Source: Nitzschia sp. pyKryTriq1 (Eukaryota > Bacillariophyta > Bacillariophyceae > Bacillariales > Bacillariaceae). From it: 64,000 bases of DNA. Positions 11,560 through 23,100 of the stretch are shown here, in pieces. The DNA is taken from contig OY101120.1 of NCBI GenBank assembly GCA_956465555.1, positions 868,001-932,000 on the forward strand, in the 5' to 3' direction. Both the position numbers and the translations under genes were made by a program. Below the pieces are notes generated by a model. The model worked only from the letters and a program-made list of their open reading frames with translations. It searched no databases and was not told where the DNA came from. Within the stretch, counting starts at the first letter, position 1. Every line of letters begins with the position of its first letter.

Positions 11560-11600
11560 CTATGTATTGATAAGCGTGTAGGCTCTTTCGAATTCGGCGA
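11290..11600 (+). pseudogene. Truncated copy of the unknown plastid-protein gene at 5310
   Basis: The stretch about 11300-11411 resembles 5225-5365: promoter words, then ATGGCATGCCAAATTCGG against ATGACATGCAAAATTCGG, then an identical TTTCGAGCCTCGTTCTTTTGC. From about 11411 it jumps to similarity with the 3' flank of the same gene (6437-6600): CCATTCACTTGTTTCATCACC against CCATTCACTTATTCCATCACC, shared CACCTGCTGCTTGAG, and so on. About 1.07 kb of the middle is missing. The copy runs into the last codons of the F-box gene, which also has a decayed partner next to the intact gene. Confidence 0.65.
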
Positions 11601-12678
11601 GGGCGTCTTCACCTTCGGGGAGCGCCCTAGCTCCAAAATTGTACATGAATGCTTCTCTCCACTGAAGTCCGCTTGTGACGACAAAGGTGTCGTCGTCGAC
11701 CAGCAGGCGCGCAGTACCGGTAGAAGAGGACTCCTCTTCCTCGTCTTCCGAGAACTCATCATCGGTTGTTTCGACTTCAACATTGAACCAATTTCCAAGT
11801 GTATCTTGTGTCCTCCGCAATCGGACCTGCCTTCGTCTACGAGTTGTCGTCGTAGGGACACGCTTGGGCAGCTCGAACGAAGCATAAACACCCCAGCAGC
11901 TTTCCATAATGAAACCCCAGTTTTTGGTTGGGCTCCTGCGGACACAGTATGTTGGAACCTCGCGGCCACCCACGGAGAAGCGGATGTATGAGCCAGTAGG
12001 GCGTGCGGGCATGTCAAGTGGTTTCGTGATAAACCTCCAGCCCATCGACATTGGAGGGTCGAAGAGATTTCCCATGCGCTCCGAGAATGGCGGGTCCTCT
12101 AGATTGGCCTCTTCTTCTTCATTTTCTGTTCTATACTCCTTGCAAGATCCGTCCTCGAGAAAAACCAGCTTGCGGCAGGGCTGTCCAAGAAACCAGGGAT
12201 CCCATGAGGTCCAATCAGAGCCCGCTGACTCCTTGAAACGAAATGACCATACTGTGCCAGTCTTGGTGGCAGGATCAAAGAGGAGCTCTTCTGGTCGTAC
12301 AAAGTCTCGGTTACGGGCATCCTCAACCGATAACCGGTAGGCTGCCATTGGATCTGTGTGTTCTTGAGCCTCCGGGCTCACGTGAACTTTTTGCTGCCAC
12401 AAATTGTGACAGAGATTCTCCCACCCCGCAGAACCTTGGGATGCAAGTGTTCGAAAGGATCGATTTAGACATCTGCTCTGTAATAGTGAGGTCACATCTA
12501 AGCACGAAAGAATGTTGCAAATAATCTCGTTTGGTAACGATGTCAGAGTCGTCAGCTCATCCTCTCGATGGTCGTCGCCAACTTGGTTCTCCTCCGTTCG
12601 CGGAGATTTCCGGAAGTGGAAATCGTCCAACGTTTCGTCGGGTGTGAGCAAGCGCTTGCCATTGGACTCTGGTTTCAT
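11560..12678 (-). CDS. F-box protein
   Basis: The single-exon 372-aa protein has an F-box at about residues 42-90 (LTSLPNEIICNILSCLDVTS, then LLQSRCLNRSFRTLA), the Skp1-binding motif of SCF ubiquitin ligases. The C-terminal 250 residues contain WSFRFKESAGSDWTSWDPW and VRRSPTKNWGFIMESCWGVY, a block I recognise as typical of diatom F-box proteins but not as a named substrate-binding fold. An acidic Asp/Glu/Ser insert lies near 310-325. It probably selects an unknown substrate for ubiquitination. The ATG at 12678 follows a GGT microsatellite in the 5' leader. Its last codons overlap the duplicated segment described at 11290. Confidence 0.85.
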   Translation of the reverse strand: MKPESNGKRLLTPDETLDDFHFRKSPRTEENQVGDDHREDELTTLTSLPNEIICNILSCLDVTSLLQSRCLNRSFRTLASQGSAGWENLCHNLWQQKVHVSPEAQEHTDPMAAYRLSVEDARNRDFVRPEELLFDPATKTGTVWSFRFKESAGSDWTSWDPWFLGQPCRKLVFLEDGSCKEYRTENEEEEANLEDPPFSERMGNLFDPPMSMGWRFITKPLDMPARPTGSYIRFSVGGREVPTYCVRRSPTKNWGFIMESCWGVYASFELPKRVPTTTTRRRRQVRLRRTQDTLGNWFNVEVETTDDEFSEDEEEESSSTGTARLLVDDDTFVVTSGLQWREAFMYNFGARALPEGEDALAEFERAYTLINT

Positions 12679-12710
12679 TATTGGATATTCGGAACAGCTT
12701 TTGACAGATG

Positions 12711-12740
12711 GCGGCGGTGGTGGTGGTGGTGGTGGTGGTT
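12711..12740. repeat. (GGT)n microsatellite in F-box gene leader
   Basis: A GGC/GGT triplet run of about ten units lies 33 bp upstream of the F-box ATG, on the strand opposite to transcription (ACC repeats in the mRNA). Confidence 0.85.
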
Positions 12741-14165
12741 GATTTTGGTTTAATGATATGATCTGCTGTCAAGTTTTGTGCGAAAGGAAATGGTAATCTT
12801 CAAAGTCCGTTTTGCGTAATAGGTAGGTAATAACGATCATCCTCGCGGCGGCTGTATTCGTTTGACGCTACAGGGTATGATAGCTGCATCCCGTGCGTGC
12901 TGACTTTTCGTGATAGAAAAGTGGTTGTCACAGTTCGGATCCCAGATAATATATAATAGCCTTGTACTTCATGAGGGGCTTAAAATATCTCATTCAATTA
13001 TTGACAGCGGATTTCCTAATTAAAGTCAGCGATTCGCTACATTCTTGCTTGTTGATCGAGATTTCAGTGTCTAACCGTTGTTGTTGGAGTAAGACAGCGG
13101 GTGCGTTGAACGACGGCCAGGCCCTCTCACCGGCGCCGATGAATTCCTTGGACAAGAATTCAAACAGCGACAGCGAGAGGCCGGGATAGTAGGAATAAAC
13201 TAGCGTGCATTGCAAAACACATGATAGCGTAAGACATACGACTAACATGAGTACACGCGCACGAATGCGCGACATATGACAATATTCATGTCGCAATTCC
13301 AGCAAGCCGCCAAAAGCGCTCAACACCACGCGTAATAGCCTAAAATGCCGATGAACTTGGCCTCCAAAGATCGTCCTTTGTGGATGACGAGACAATGGAT
13401 AGAAAGAGGAAACCTTCCCCTCCTCTTGCCCAATGAAACAATTACAATAAAGTAAACGTACCCATTGAAATCGTCAGAGTAGTAGAAAGAAATGAGGTGG
13501 TCAACCATTTAGGGGTCTGGCCACTGTCTTGTTTTTCACGGCCGTTAGAATCGCTTTATTGATAGAACCGGTCAACATTTATTGACGTGCGCGACTTAAC
13601 CCTTTCAAAATATTAGAACAGATTTGTTTCTGAGAATTGTAGGGCGCGAAAGCAAATTTTCCCACGTCTCGCTGTATGTGTGATGCCCTACCAGGAATCA
13701 TTCGGACGTTGCGGGCGAGAACTGAATTTATGACTATTTGGGTGGTGTGTGAAAAATAGGTGTAAAGGGGAATGTACAGGACTCAATCGAGTTATTCGAA
13801 CACGAAGGGGCGTAATCAAAGAAAAGCACCCGGAGGATTCGTCCCCGTTCATTTCTACATTATCTGGTACAGTCTGTCCGTCAATACATCATCCGCGGCC
13901 GATCGATTCGTCTTATTTTTTCCCTGACGACGGACGGTTCAACTTCAGCGGTCGTCCTAATCAACAGCGCAAGATTCATCGCGTGTTTGGATGGACGTGA
14001 TGATCGTCGTCTCGTCGTCGTCTCGTCCAGTCAATCGAAAAAATCTAAAATCTGCATTCTCCTTCTTCCATCATCGCATCATTCATTGTTCTATTGGTTT
14101 GCCAGCGAAACAGTCAGTACCTCTGACTATCCGAATAGAATCTGATATTATATTCTTGAGAAATA
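12741..14165. other. Divergent intergenic region
   Basis: This 1.4-kb gap separates the F-box and midasin genes. Apart from the dispersed repeat at 13080 I see no coding frame with recognisable composition. The last 200 bp before midasin are rich in CGTC/TCGT words. Confidence 0.5.
13080..13186 (+). repeat. Dispersed repeat, copy 1
   Basis: About 107 bp, from GTTGTTGGAGTAAGACAGCG to GAGAGGCCGGGA, are nearly identical to 32846-32954: one substitution (GCCGATG versus GCCAATG) and one 2-bp AG indel. Flanks differ completely. It is not part of either neighbouring gene. Confidence 0.9.
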
Positions 14166-17100
14166 ATGATGAAAGATAGTGCAAGTGAAGAGATTAGCGT
14201 AGTATTCGGTGACTTTCTTCGTCGAGTGGCGGCAGCGGCCTTGACTTTGTCACGTGGAAATTATGTTGATGGAGACTTGAAGGCAGTGGAGAATACGGCC
14301 CATCTAGTCGATGCGATTGCCCAGAATCTTTTGCGAGCCTACGATCCCGATATATTGCTGTTGAGTGCGGATGGCTTGCCAGCGATAGAAGTAATACACG
14401 AAGAAGATTCAGTTGTACGAGACGGTGACGACGACGAGGAGGGAGATGCCTACCACCGACAACATCTTCGGGAGTATCAATATCGGCGGACGGATTATCT
14501 ACGACTTCTGCTTCGTTTCATGGCCCCAGTTTCGATGCAGGTTGCGTCAAAGATTTTTCATGCGCTACTAGTTTCGGGGGTACAAGGAGGAGAGGTTTCC
14601 AGCAAGAACAACAACAAGATCCAGGCTGCATTCTTACTGGTTTCTCACTGGCTGCCGGTAGCGCCACATTTGACACCGATGGCCATAGAGTTTCTCCGCC
14701 ATCTAGACAATCCCTGGAAGGATCTGGACTTTACTCAACAGCCACGATTGTTTTTGTTTGTCGAAGCCTCCTACAAATTATCTGCCTTCTTTGTTGGTCG
14801 AGGACAGGTTGCCACTATCAAACGACTCTGGGACTGGACATTTCTCTTTGGTGTCCTTCAAAATTCCGACGTGGAGATGATGGGCGACCACGAGACCACG
14901 AATTATCAGTATACCCATCATCATCTTTCTCGGCACATTCCACGGGCACTTCAGTGGTATGCAGCCAGGGCCTTGACATCACTTTTGGACTGGAAACCAC
15001 AAGTAGCACTTTCTGTCCTGGAACGACTTGAGATTTCCGACGAGCACGTCCCGTGGGAGCCTCATCCCTGGACACTGGAACGAGAAGAAAAGGATGCGCA
15101 GGTGGCTCGTTTTCGTGGTAAATCCTGTTTGTGGGATTCTGAGGAAATTGCGGTTCCATCTTCGGCACAAATCAGCGATGTGATGCCTTCGTCTCCATAC
15201 TTGGCTGACGTGGGGAATGGGATATTCTTTTACAAGGCCGGCGCCTTACGCACCATGAACGAGAAGAAAGACACGGATTCAGACAATATCATGATTGAAT
15301 CATCATCATTGAACGAAAAGTCTTTAATACCCACTGCAACGACATGTAAAAATCTTGCGCTTATTGGGGCTGCTCTTTGTCAGGAACCACACCCGCCTCC
15401 GATTATGCTTTGCGGGCCTCAGGGAGCCGGGAAATCATCCATCTTACGCGAGCTACTACGCTTGTGTCGCCCTGATGACTCTTTGCTAGAATTCCACATT
15501 GATGAAGAGACAGACTCGAAAACGTTGATAGGATCGTATTCCACCACCGATATTCCTGGAGAATTTGCTTGGCGTCCCGGAGCTCTTACTCACGCTTCAA
15601 GGGAGGGCCGATGGGTCCTTTTCGAGGATATTGACACGGTTCCAGTTGAGATCCAAGCAACGATTGTCAAACTCTTGGAGGATCGAGTGCTACCACTTGG
15701 TAATGGGAAGTATGAAAAATGTCATCCCGACTTTCGAATTTTCGCTACATGCACCACTGCCAAATCAGAGAATGAAAATCGTTCCAGTCAGCGATTTGGA
15801 GCCAGAAGAGGGGCAGGAAGGCGTATTTTGAGCCCTACTTTGTGGAGCAAGGTTCATGTGCAGCCTCTACCGTTCTCAGAGTTGAAAGAAGTTGCCGTAG
15901 CCCTCTTTTCACAGATCCCACCCTCGGTCATCGACGTGGCTCTTGCCACGATGAAGTGTCTAGATAGAAGTGGGCGAAGCGCAATGGCTTCGATAAGGAA
16001 TGATTTGTCCAGCAACAACGAAGTCAGATCCCAAATGGATGCAAACTTGCTGTCGCTCTACACGGGTGGGCGAAGTCCTTCGGTTCGAGACTTTTTCAAA
16101 ATTCTTTCGAGGATTTCTCATGGTGTCTGCTTTGAGAGGAACGTGACCTATGCTACCGAGGCCCAACGAATGATATGCCTCACTGAGAGTGTGGAGATTT
16201 TGGTCGGTTCCTGTCCCGAACTGGAAAGAAAACAGGATTTTGTGGCTCGAGTAGCCGCACCTGCGTGGGGAATCTCGGGAGACCTTGCACGATCCTATGT
16301 ATATAGTCGATGCCCGTCCACTCGAATAGGTGCCGATTTTGTCGAAATTGGACGTGTCAAAATTCATTTTGGACGTCACTCGGAACTTGCAAGAAAGCAA
16401 TCGGAGACATTTGCGCAGACCAACCACGCACTGCGATTGATGGAGTCGATTAGTGTTTGTGTGCGCCAAAACGAACCTTGTCTTTTGACAGGGGAAACCG
16501 GATGCGGAAAAACGACAATGGTCCAGCAGCTGGCGGCGATGTGCGAAAGAGAGCTTGTCGTTCAGAATCTTTCGCTGCAGACAGATTCGACAGACCTACT
16601 TGGTGGGTTCAAACCTCTGGAACTCAAAAATGTCGCCCGGAAGGTTTATCTCGATTTCGTGGATCTGTTTGTCTCAACTTTTTCGCGGAAACAGAATGCA
16701 AAGTTTCTTCAATTCGCGAGCTCCATGCTGGAAAAGGAGAGTTGGAAGAAGCTCTCACAGTGTTTCCAGCGTGCGGCACAACTAGGCATCTCAAAGATGA
16801 AAGAGAGAAAGGACGCAGACGGAGATAATTCCACTGGAAAGGATCGAGCTTTGTCGTTGGATTGGGATCGCTTCAAAGAGTCTGCCACGAAGTTTGAGCG
16901 CCAGATTCTTTCGTGTGATGCAGGACTGGCATTCATCTTTTCCGAGGGAGCTTTAGTGGACGCAATCAAAAATGGAAAATGGTGAGTACATTTATCCACC
17001 TTCGTCAATTTCTGATGTTATGTCTCCCTTCTCATCTTTTTTTTGCCAAAGGGTACTCCTTGACGAGATTAACTTGGCGTCCTCAGATACACTTCAAAGA

Positions 17101-20100
17101 CTATGTGGGCTCTTGGACGACCCCACTGGGAGTGTCACTCTGACGGAGCGTGGGGACGCTTCTGAAATCCCACGCCATCCAAATTTTCGGCTTTTTGCTG
17201 CGATGAACCCCGCGACGGACGCAGGAAAGAAAGATTTGCCAGCAAGTATTCGTTCACGCTTTTCGGAGATTTATGTTAATGAGCTCTTGGACCCAGTGGA
17301 GTTGCGAGTTGTTGCTGCGAGATATCTTGAAAGTGTGCTTCCAGTCGATGGAAAGCCTCCTGAACACAAAGACATCGTGATTACGATTGTCGAAGTTTAC
17401 CTCAAATGCAGGCAAATGGCGGATACAGTGCTGTCTGATGGAGCAGGCCATAAACCGAGATATACGACGAGAACTTTGTCCAGGGCGCTCAGTGCTGCCA
17501 AAGCAATTGTTTTGAACCAGCGCCTTCCTCTAAAGCGAGCTCTCTACGAAGGTTTTCAGCTTGCATTCGAAGGAGCCCTTGATGAAGCCTCTGTCAAGGC
17601 GGTCAGAAAAGTGCTTAAAGCCCTTCTCCCGGATGATCTCAAGAGAGCAGATCTCGAGCACCCTGGACGTCGACCAGGTGGAAAGGATAGACAAGATTTT
17701 GTGCTGGTCAAACCGTTTTGGATCAAGACTGGGCCGCAAGAGAGGGAAGACTGGTCTGATGCTTCCTCTGATGGAAAATCACGGTTCGTTCTGACATCTT
17801 CGATTTCTGCCAGCTTGAGAAGACTCTCCCGAGCACTGGCGTCCGGCCCGTGGCCCATACTTCTTGAAGGTCCCACAAGTGCCGGTAAAACAACTTTGGT
17901 GGAATACATTGCGGCACGTTGTGGACACCACGTCGTACGCATCAACAATCACGAGCACACAGGTAAGGTTTTAATTGTGGTGTCTTGGTGGAACTTTGGA
18001 GCCCCAATCTAATGCTTGTTTCTCGGCAGACGTGCAGGAGTACACCGGCTCATTTGCCGCAGATCAAAACGGTTCTCTATCCTTCAGGGACGGGCTTTTG
18101 GTCCGGGCGCTGCGTCGGGGTCATTGGGTAATTCTGGATGAGTTAAATCTTGCACCAAGTGAGGTCCTTGAGGCTCTCAATCGACTGCTCGACGACAATC
18201 GGGAGCTTTATCTTGCCGAAACCAACGAGACCGTGAAACCACACCCTGACTTTCGACTGTTTGCCACTCAAAACCCGAGCGGAGCTTACGGCGGTCGCAA
18301 GCCCTTATCACGGGCATTCCGAAATCGATTTGTTGAGGTTCACATGGGAGACATACCGAGTGAAGAAATGACAACCATTCTGGAGAAGAGGTGCGGATGC
18401 CCACCTTCTACGGCAGCTCGTCTGGTCGATGTAATGGTCGCACTTCGATATCAAAGGAGTAAGAGCAACATTTTTCTCGGAAAAGATAGTTTTATCACAC
18501 CTCGTGATCTTCTGCGCTGGGCCGAAAGAAAGTCTTCATCGAGACTAGATTTTGCAGAGCAGGGATACATGCTCCTTGCGGAGAGGCTCAGGTCGGACGA
18601 AGAAAAAGAAATGGTACAATCGGTTTTGGAAGAGTACTTGAAGGTGAAACTCAATCCGTCTGATATGTACTTTGGAGAACATTCTATGGCAAGGAAGATA
18701 TTGAAAGATGCATTGCAGAATCCAGAGTTATCAGAAGATCCTCTCGTTGCATCGATTGCACCCACAAGATCACTGTTGCGATTGATCAGTCTCGTCATGA
18801 CTTGCATTGAGCAGAAAGAACCGGTCCTACTAGTCGGAGGTAAGTCAAACGTGTCGAAGCGACGTGCAATTTCTTTCGAATTTTCCAATCTAACTCTCTA
18901 GTCTATCATGGCTCAAGATACTGGGTGTGGAAAGACAACGGTTGTTCAATTCTTGAGTCTTCTCCACAAAAAGACACTCTACGCAGTCAACTGTCACGCA
19001 ACAACTGAGACATCAGATTTGCTTGGAGGTTTGCGCCCGATACGCGGTCGAGAGGGTATTCAGAAAAATATATTCACCAAGTTGCGCTTTCTACTACGCC
19101 AGTGGCCCCAGTATAAGGTTCTCAAGGAGCTCGATATCCCAGAAGCACTCCTACCAGCGAAGCTTGACCAGTCGGATTCTCCTATGTTAGACGATGAAGA
19201 GTTTACGAGCGTGACTTTCAAGACTAAATCGATACCCGAGGTGGAAACAATGCTGTCCATAGCGCGTGCTGTGGCGGTCACTCATCCGAAACCCCTGATT
19301 GGAGACAGAGGCATAGACGATCAAAACAGGACAAGCAAACGGAGGAAATTGAGTGCATCTGGCTCGTCGAGCGACGAGGAGACGCGAAGTACAAGTGCCG
19401 ACAAAATTGAAGCCCTGGTTGGGCTCGTCGAAGAAATTGAGGTGCTTGCCCGACGATATGCCTCCCTCTTTGAGTGGTCTGATGGTCCACTTGTGACTGC
19501 TATGAAATCAGGTCAGATGCTTTTATTGGACGAGATGAGTCTCGCGGAGGATGCAGTTTTGGAGCGGCTAAACTCAGTGCTCGAACCATCTAGGACACTC
19601 GTGCTGGCTGAGAAAGGAGACGATGGTTCGTCGGAAGAAAATAGGGTGCTTGTAGCACACGAGGGTTTTCGCGTTTTTGCAACCATGAACCCGGGGGGTG
19701 ACTTTGGAAAACGTGAACTCAGCCCAGCGCTGAGGAGTCGCTTTACCGAGATTTGGGTGCCTGCTGTCACAGAAAGAAGAGACTTTGAACTCGTTCTTAG
19801 TCAATCATTGGATCCTTTGAAGTGTTCTACTTCGCATGTTTTGATAGAGAAAATGCTCGATTATGTTGACTGGTTCAACAATTCTATATGTGGGGACCCT
19901 TCCAGCCCGTACGCAGCGTATGCCCTGAGCCTTCGAGACATTTTGTCCTGGGCTCATTTCATCGACGAAGCTCGAAACGCCAACACCAGCTTGGGGCTAT
20001 GGGAGGCCTATATTCATGGGGCCGCGCTGATGCAATTAGATGGCCTAGGGCTTGGTGCGGGGCTCGCAGTCGAAGATTCTACCGTTTTTAGGATGAAAGC

Positions 20101-23100
20101 CGAGTTGTATCTTTCTGCACAGCTACCCAGCAACGTCTCCGCCTCCAGCACACCACAGAACCCAAGTTTTATCGTAAGAGACTCGGCCACTTTTGGAGCT
20201 TCACCGTTTTTCATCCCATTGGGTGCACTCGACGTCCCAAAGTCAGAGTTCAATATGTCAGCGCCGACAACGGCAGCCAATGCTTATCGGGTGCTCCGGG
20301 CAATGCAAATCAAGAAACCTATACTTCTCGAGGGTTCACCTGGAGTAGGAAAAACGAGGTGAGTAATTTTTAAGAGCCTGTGTCGAATGACTTGGGAACA
20401 AAAGACTTATTTCCCTCCTCCCCACTTCTCGAAAGCTTGATCACAGCTCTTGCTGCGGCTTCTGGGAATAAGTTGGTTCGTATCAATTTGTCAGAGCAGA
20501 CAGATATCTCTGACCTGATGGGTAGCGATTTACCTGTTCAGGACTCGAGCGGAGGAGGGGCGTCGTTTGAATGGTCTGACGGTGTGCTCCTCAGAGCTAT
20601 CAAAGATGGTAGCTGGGTGCTGCTTGATGAGTTAAATCTGGCTTCACAATCAGTCTTGGAGGGTCTGAATAGTTGCTTGGACCATCGAGCCACCGTGTAC
20701 ATTCCGGAACTGGGCAAGACGTTCCATTGCCCATCCACCTTTCGAGTGTTCGGGGCCCAAAACCCTCTTGCTCAAGGAGGTGGGCGGAAGGGTCTCCCCA
20801 AGTCATTCCTGAATAGATTTACCAAGGTATACGTGGATGCTCTTACTGACGCTGATCTGCGTACAATCGTCCGGACTCGATATCCTTCTTTTGGTGACGG
20901 ACAGGTAGACAGTATGATCGACTTCAACAACTCTGTTCACGCCGAGGTCGTTGAAAAGCGTGACTACGGGTCTGAAGGCGCCCCGTGGGAATTCAATTTG
21001 AGAGATGTGTTCCGATGGTGCCAGCTGCTTGAATACCAGACCTCTAGTATATCGTCATGTGCGCGTGATTTATATTTGCAGAGATTCAGAAACAAGATCG
21101 ATCGAGAAAGAGTGAATCTTGCGTTCCAGAACCACTGCGAAGGTTCAATGGGATCCATGCGCCCACCCTCGTTTCGGATCTTTGATTCTGTGGTTCAAAT
21201 CGGAGACACCACTTTATCACGAATAGAGCCGCTTCAGAGTACCGCAAAGAATCCTCTACAAGCTCAGCCTCAGCTGTTTCTTTCTCATCTACTCCCAATG
21301 GAGGCCCTCGCTCGCTGCGTTGCGCTCAAATGGCCGTGCCTTGTGATTGGACAACCATCAAGTGGGAAAACTTCGGCAGTGACAGCCTTGGCCGAACTTT
21401 GCAACATGAGACTTGTTGAACAGTGCCTGTCGCCCTCCTCTGATGTTTCCGAGCTTCTTGGATGTTTCGAACAAGTAGAAGGGAATGAGTTTGAACTTTC
21501 AGCGGCGAGGAAGGTTTGTGACTTGATTGATTCTTACTTTTGCCTCGATACTTTCGGAGCCGAGATAAACAAGCAGTTGTGGGAAACGTCAGAAAAGTTC
21601 CACGATTATATCGAAGAAGGCAAAGAGATCGACGACACTTTGTCGACTCTTTCAGTTGTGTTGAATATTTGCGCTTTGTTGAGGAAAGCAACAGAAGGTT
21701 ACACTGATAGCATTTTTGCCCCCTTTGTCGAAAGTCTCCGTACATTGACTCGAGAAGTAGAACAGAAGGTGACGGACGAACACGAGGGAGCAGATAAAGG
21801 TCATTTCTTTTGGCGTGATGGAGTTCTCGTTGATGCCATGGTTGATGGTCACTGGTTAGTCTTGAACAATGTGAACCTATGCCCCTCATCTGTCCTTGAT
21901 AGACTGAACTCCGTGATGGAATATGGTGGGGAACTACTTCTCTCCGAATGCGGAACCGTTGACGCAGAAGGATTTTTATCGCACAGAGTGATCAAGCCAC
22001 ATCCGAACTTTCGAGTTTTTCTCATGATGGACCCGGCGAATGGTGAAATCTCGCGAGCAATGAGAAACCGTTGCGTCGAACTCTACCTCTCTCAGCCGTT
22101 GACATTCAATTCAAATGGAGGAATGTCCGATATGACTATCAGTGAAGAAACACGAGTAGACTTGATGGGTCTCTTGCACACAAATGGAGCGCGCAGTTCT
22201 GATCTTGCTTCCGCAGTTATTGGGTCATATTTGAAGGAGCAAAAGGCATCGCTCGAGTGTGGTGACGAAATATGCTATCCTCGGGGTCTCGCTATTTCTA
22301 CGTCGATGGTCTCAGCGATGCTATCGCGGGGGATTTCGGGGGAGAGAGCACTGATCGACCTGCTTCAAGTAGGTTTCGAACTTGAAGAACATTGTGCTTT
22401 GCAGCGAGCCGAAGATTACGGGTATCAGACTGTTTGCAAGGGCTGGACTGGGACACTGTTATCTGGTAGTTCTGTAAGGCAGCTTTGGAGCCAGAAAGCG
22501 CCTTTGGCTCACGTCAGATGGGAGGCGAGAGTTCTCCGTCTATTCGAAGAGCAGTCGTCCGTGGCGTTTCAGAGGAGCGAGACAAGGGCCCTCTTGAGTC
22601 TTGCTAAGTGCAACTCCGTTTTGGCAGGTAGATTCACAAATCTTGAACTACGAGCTGAGGACGATGATGGGTTCAACGGTTTGTCGTCGGCAATTGTGAA
22701 GCACTTCTTTTTGCACCCGACGTCTCAAGACTTGGATTGGAGATGCAATTTTTTCAACGGTTATCGCAGCGACTTCACTTTTTGTTTTCAGTGGATGGCT
22801 AGAGTCATTCAAAAGGACATTGGGATTTTCAAGGCGACAAAGTCTGCTCAAGCTTCAGGCCAGAGCTCCGCAGCAGAATCAAACCATACATCGTCACTAA
22901 ATGACTACCTGGGGCGCAAAACTCTGTCCTTGTCCAGAACACGTCTCGATCAAGCATACTTCAAGGAGAAGTGGCTGAGGGCTGTTTCTGACAGAGACGA
23001 GTCGCTCAACGTCCTGACAAATATGACAGTTTTGGAAGCTTCTTTTTTGGCAAGCGAATCTATTCTTGACAGCTCGGTGCTGTCCTGTCCGATTACGCCC

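Noticed and set aside
13749-14000. 83-codon ORF upstream of midasin
   Set aside because: Composition does not look coding and it probably lies in the midasin leader or promoter.
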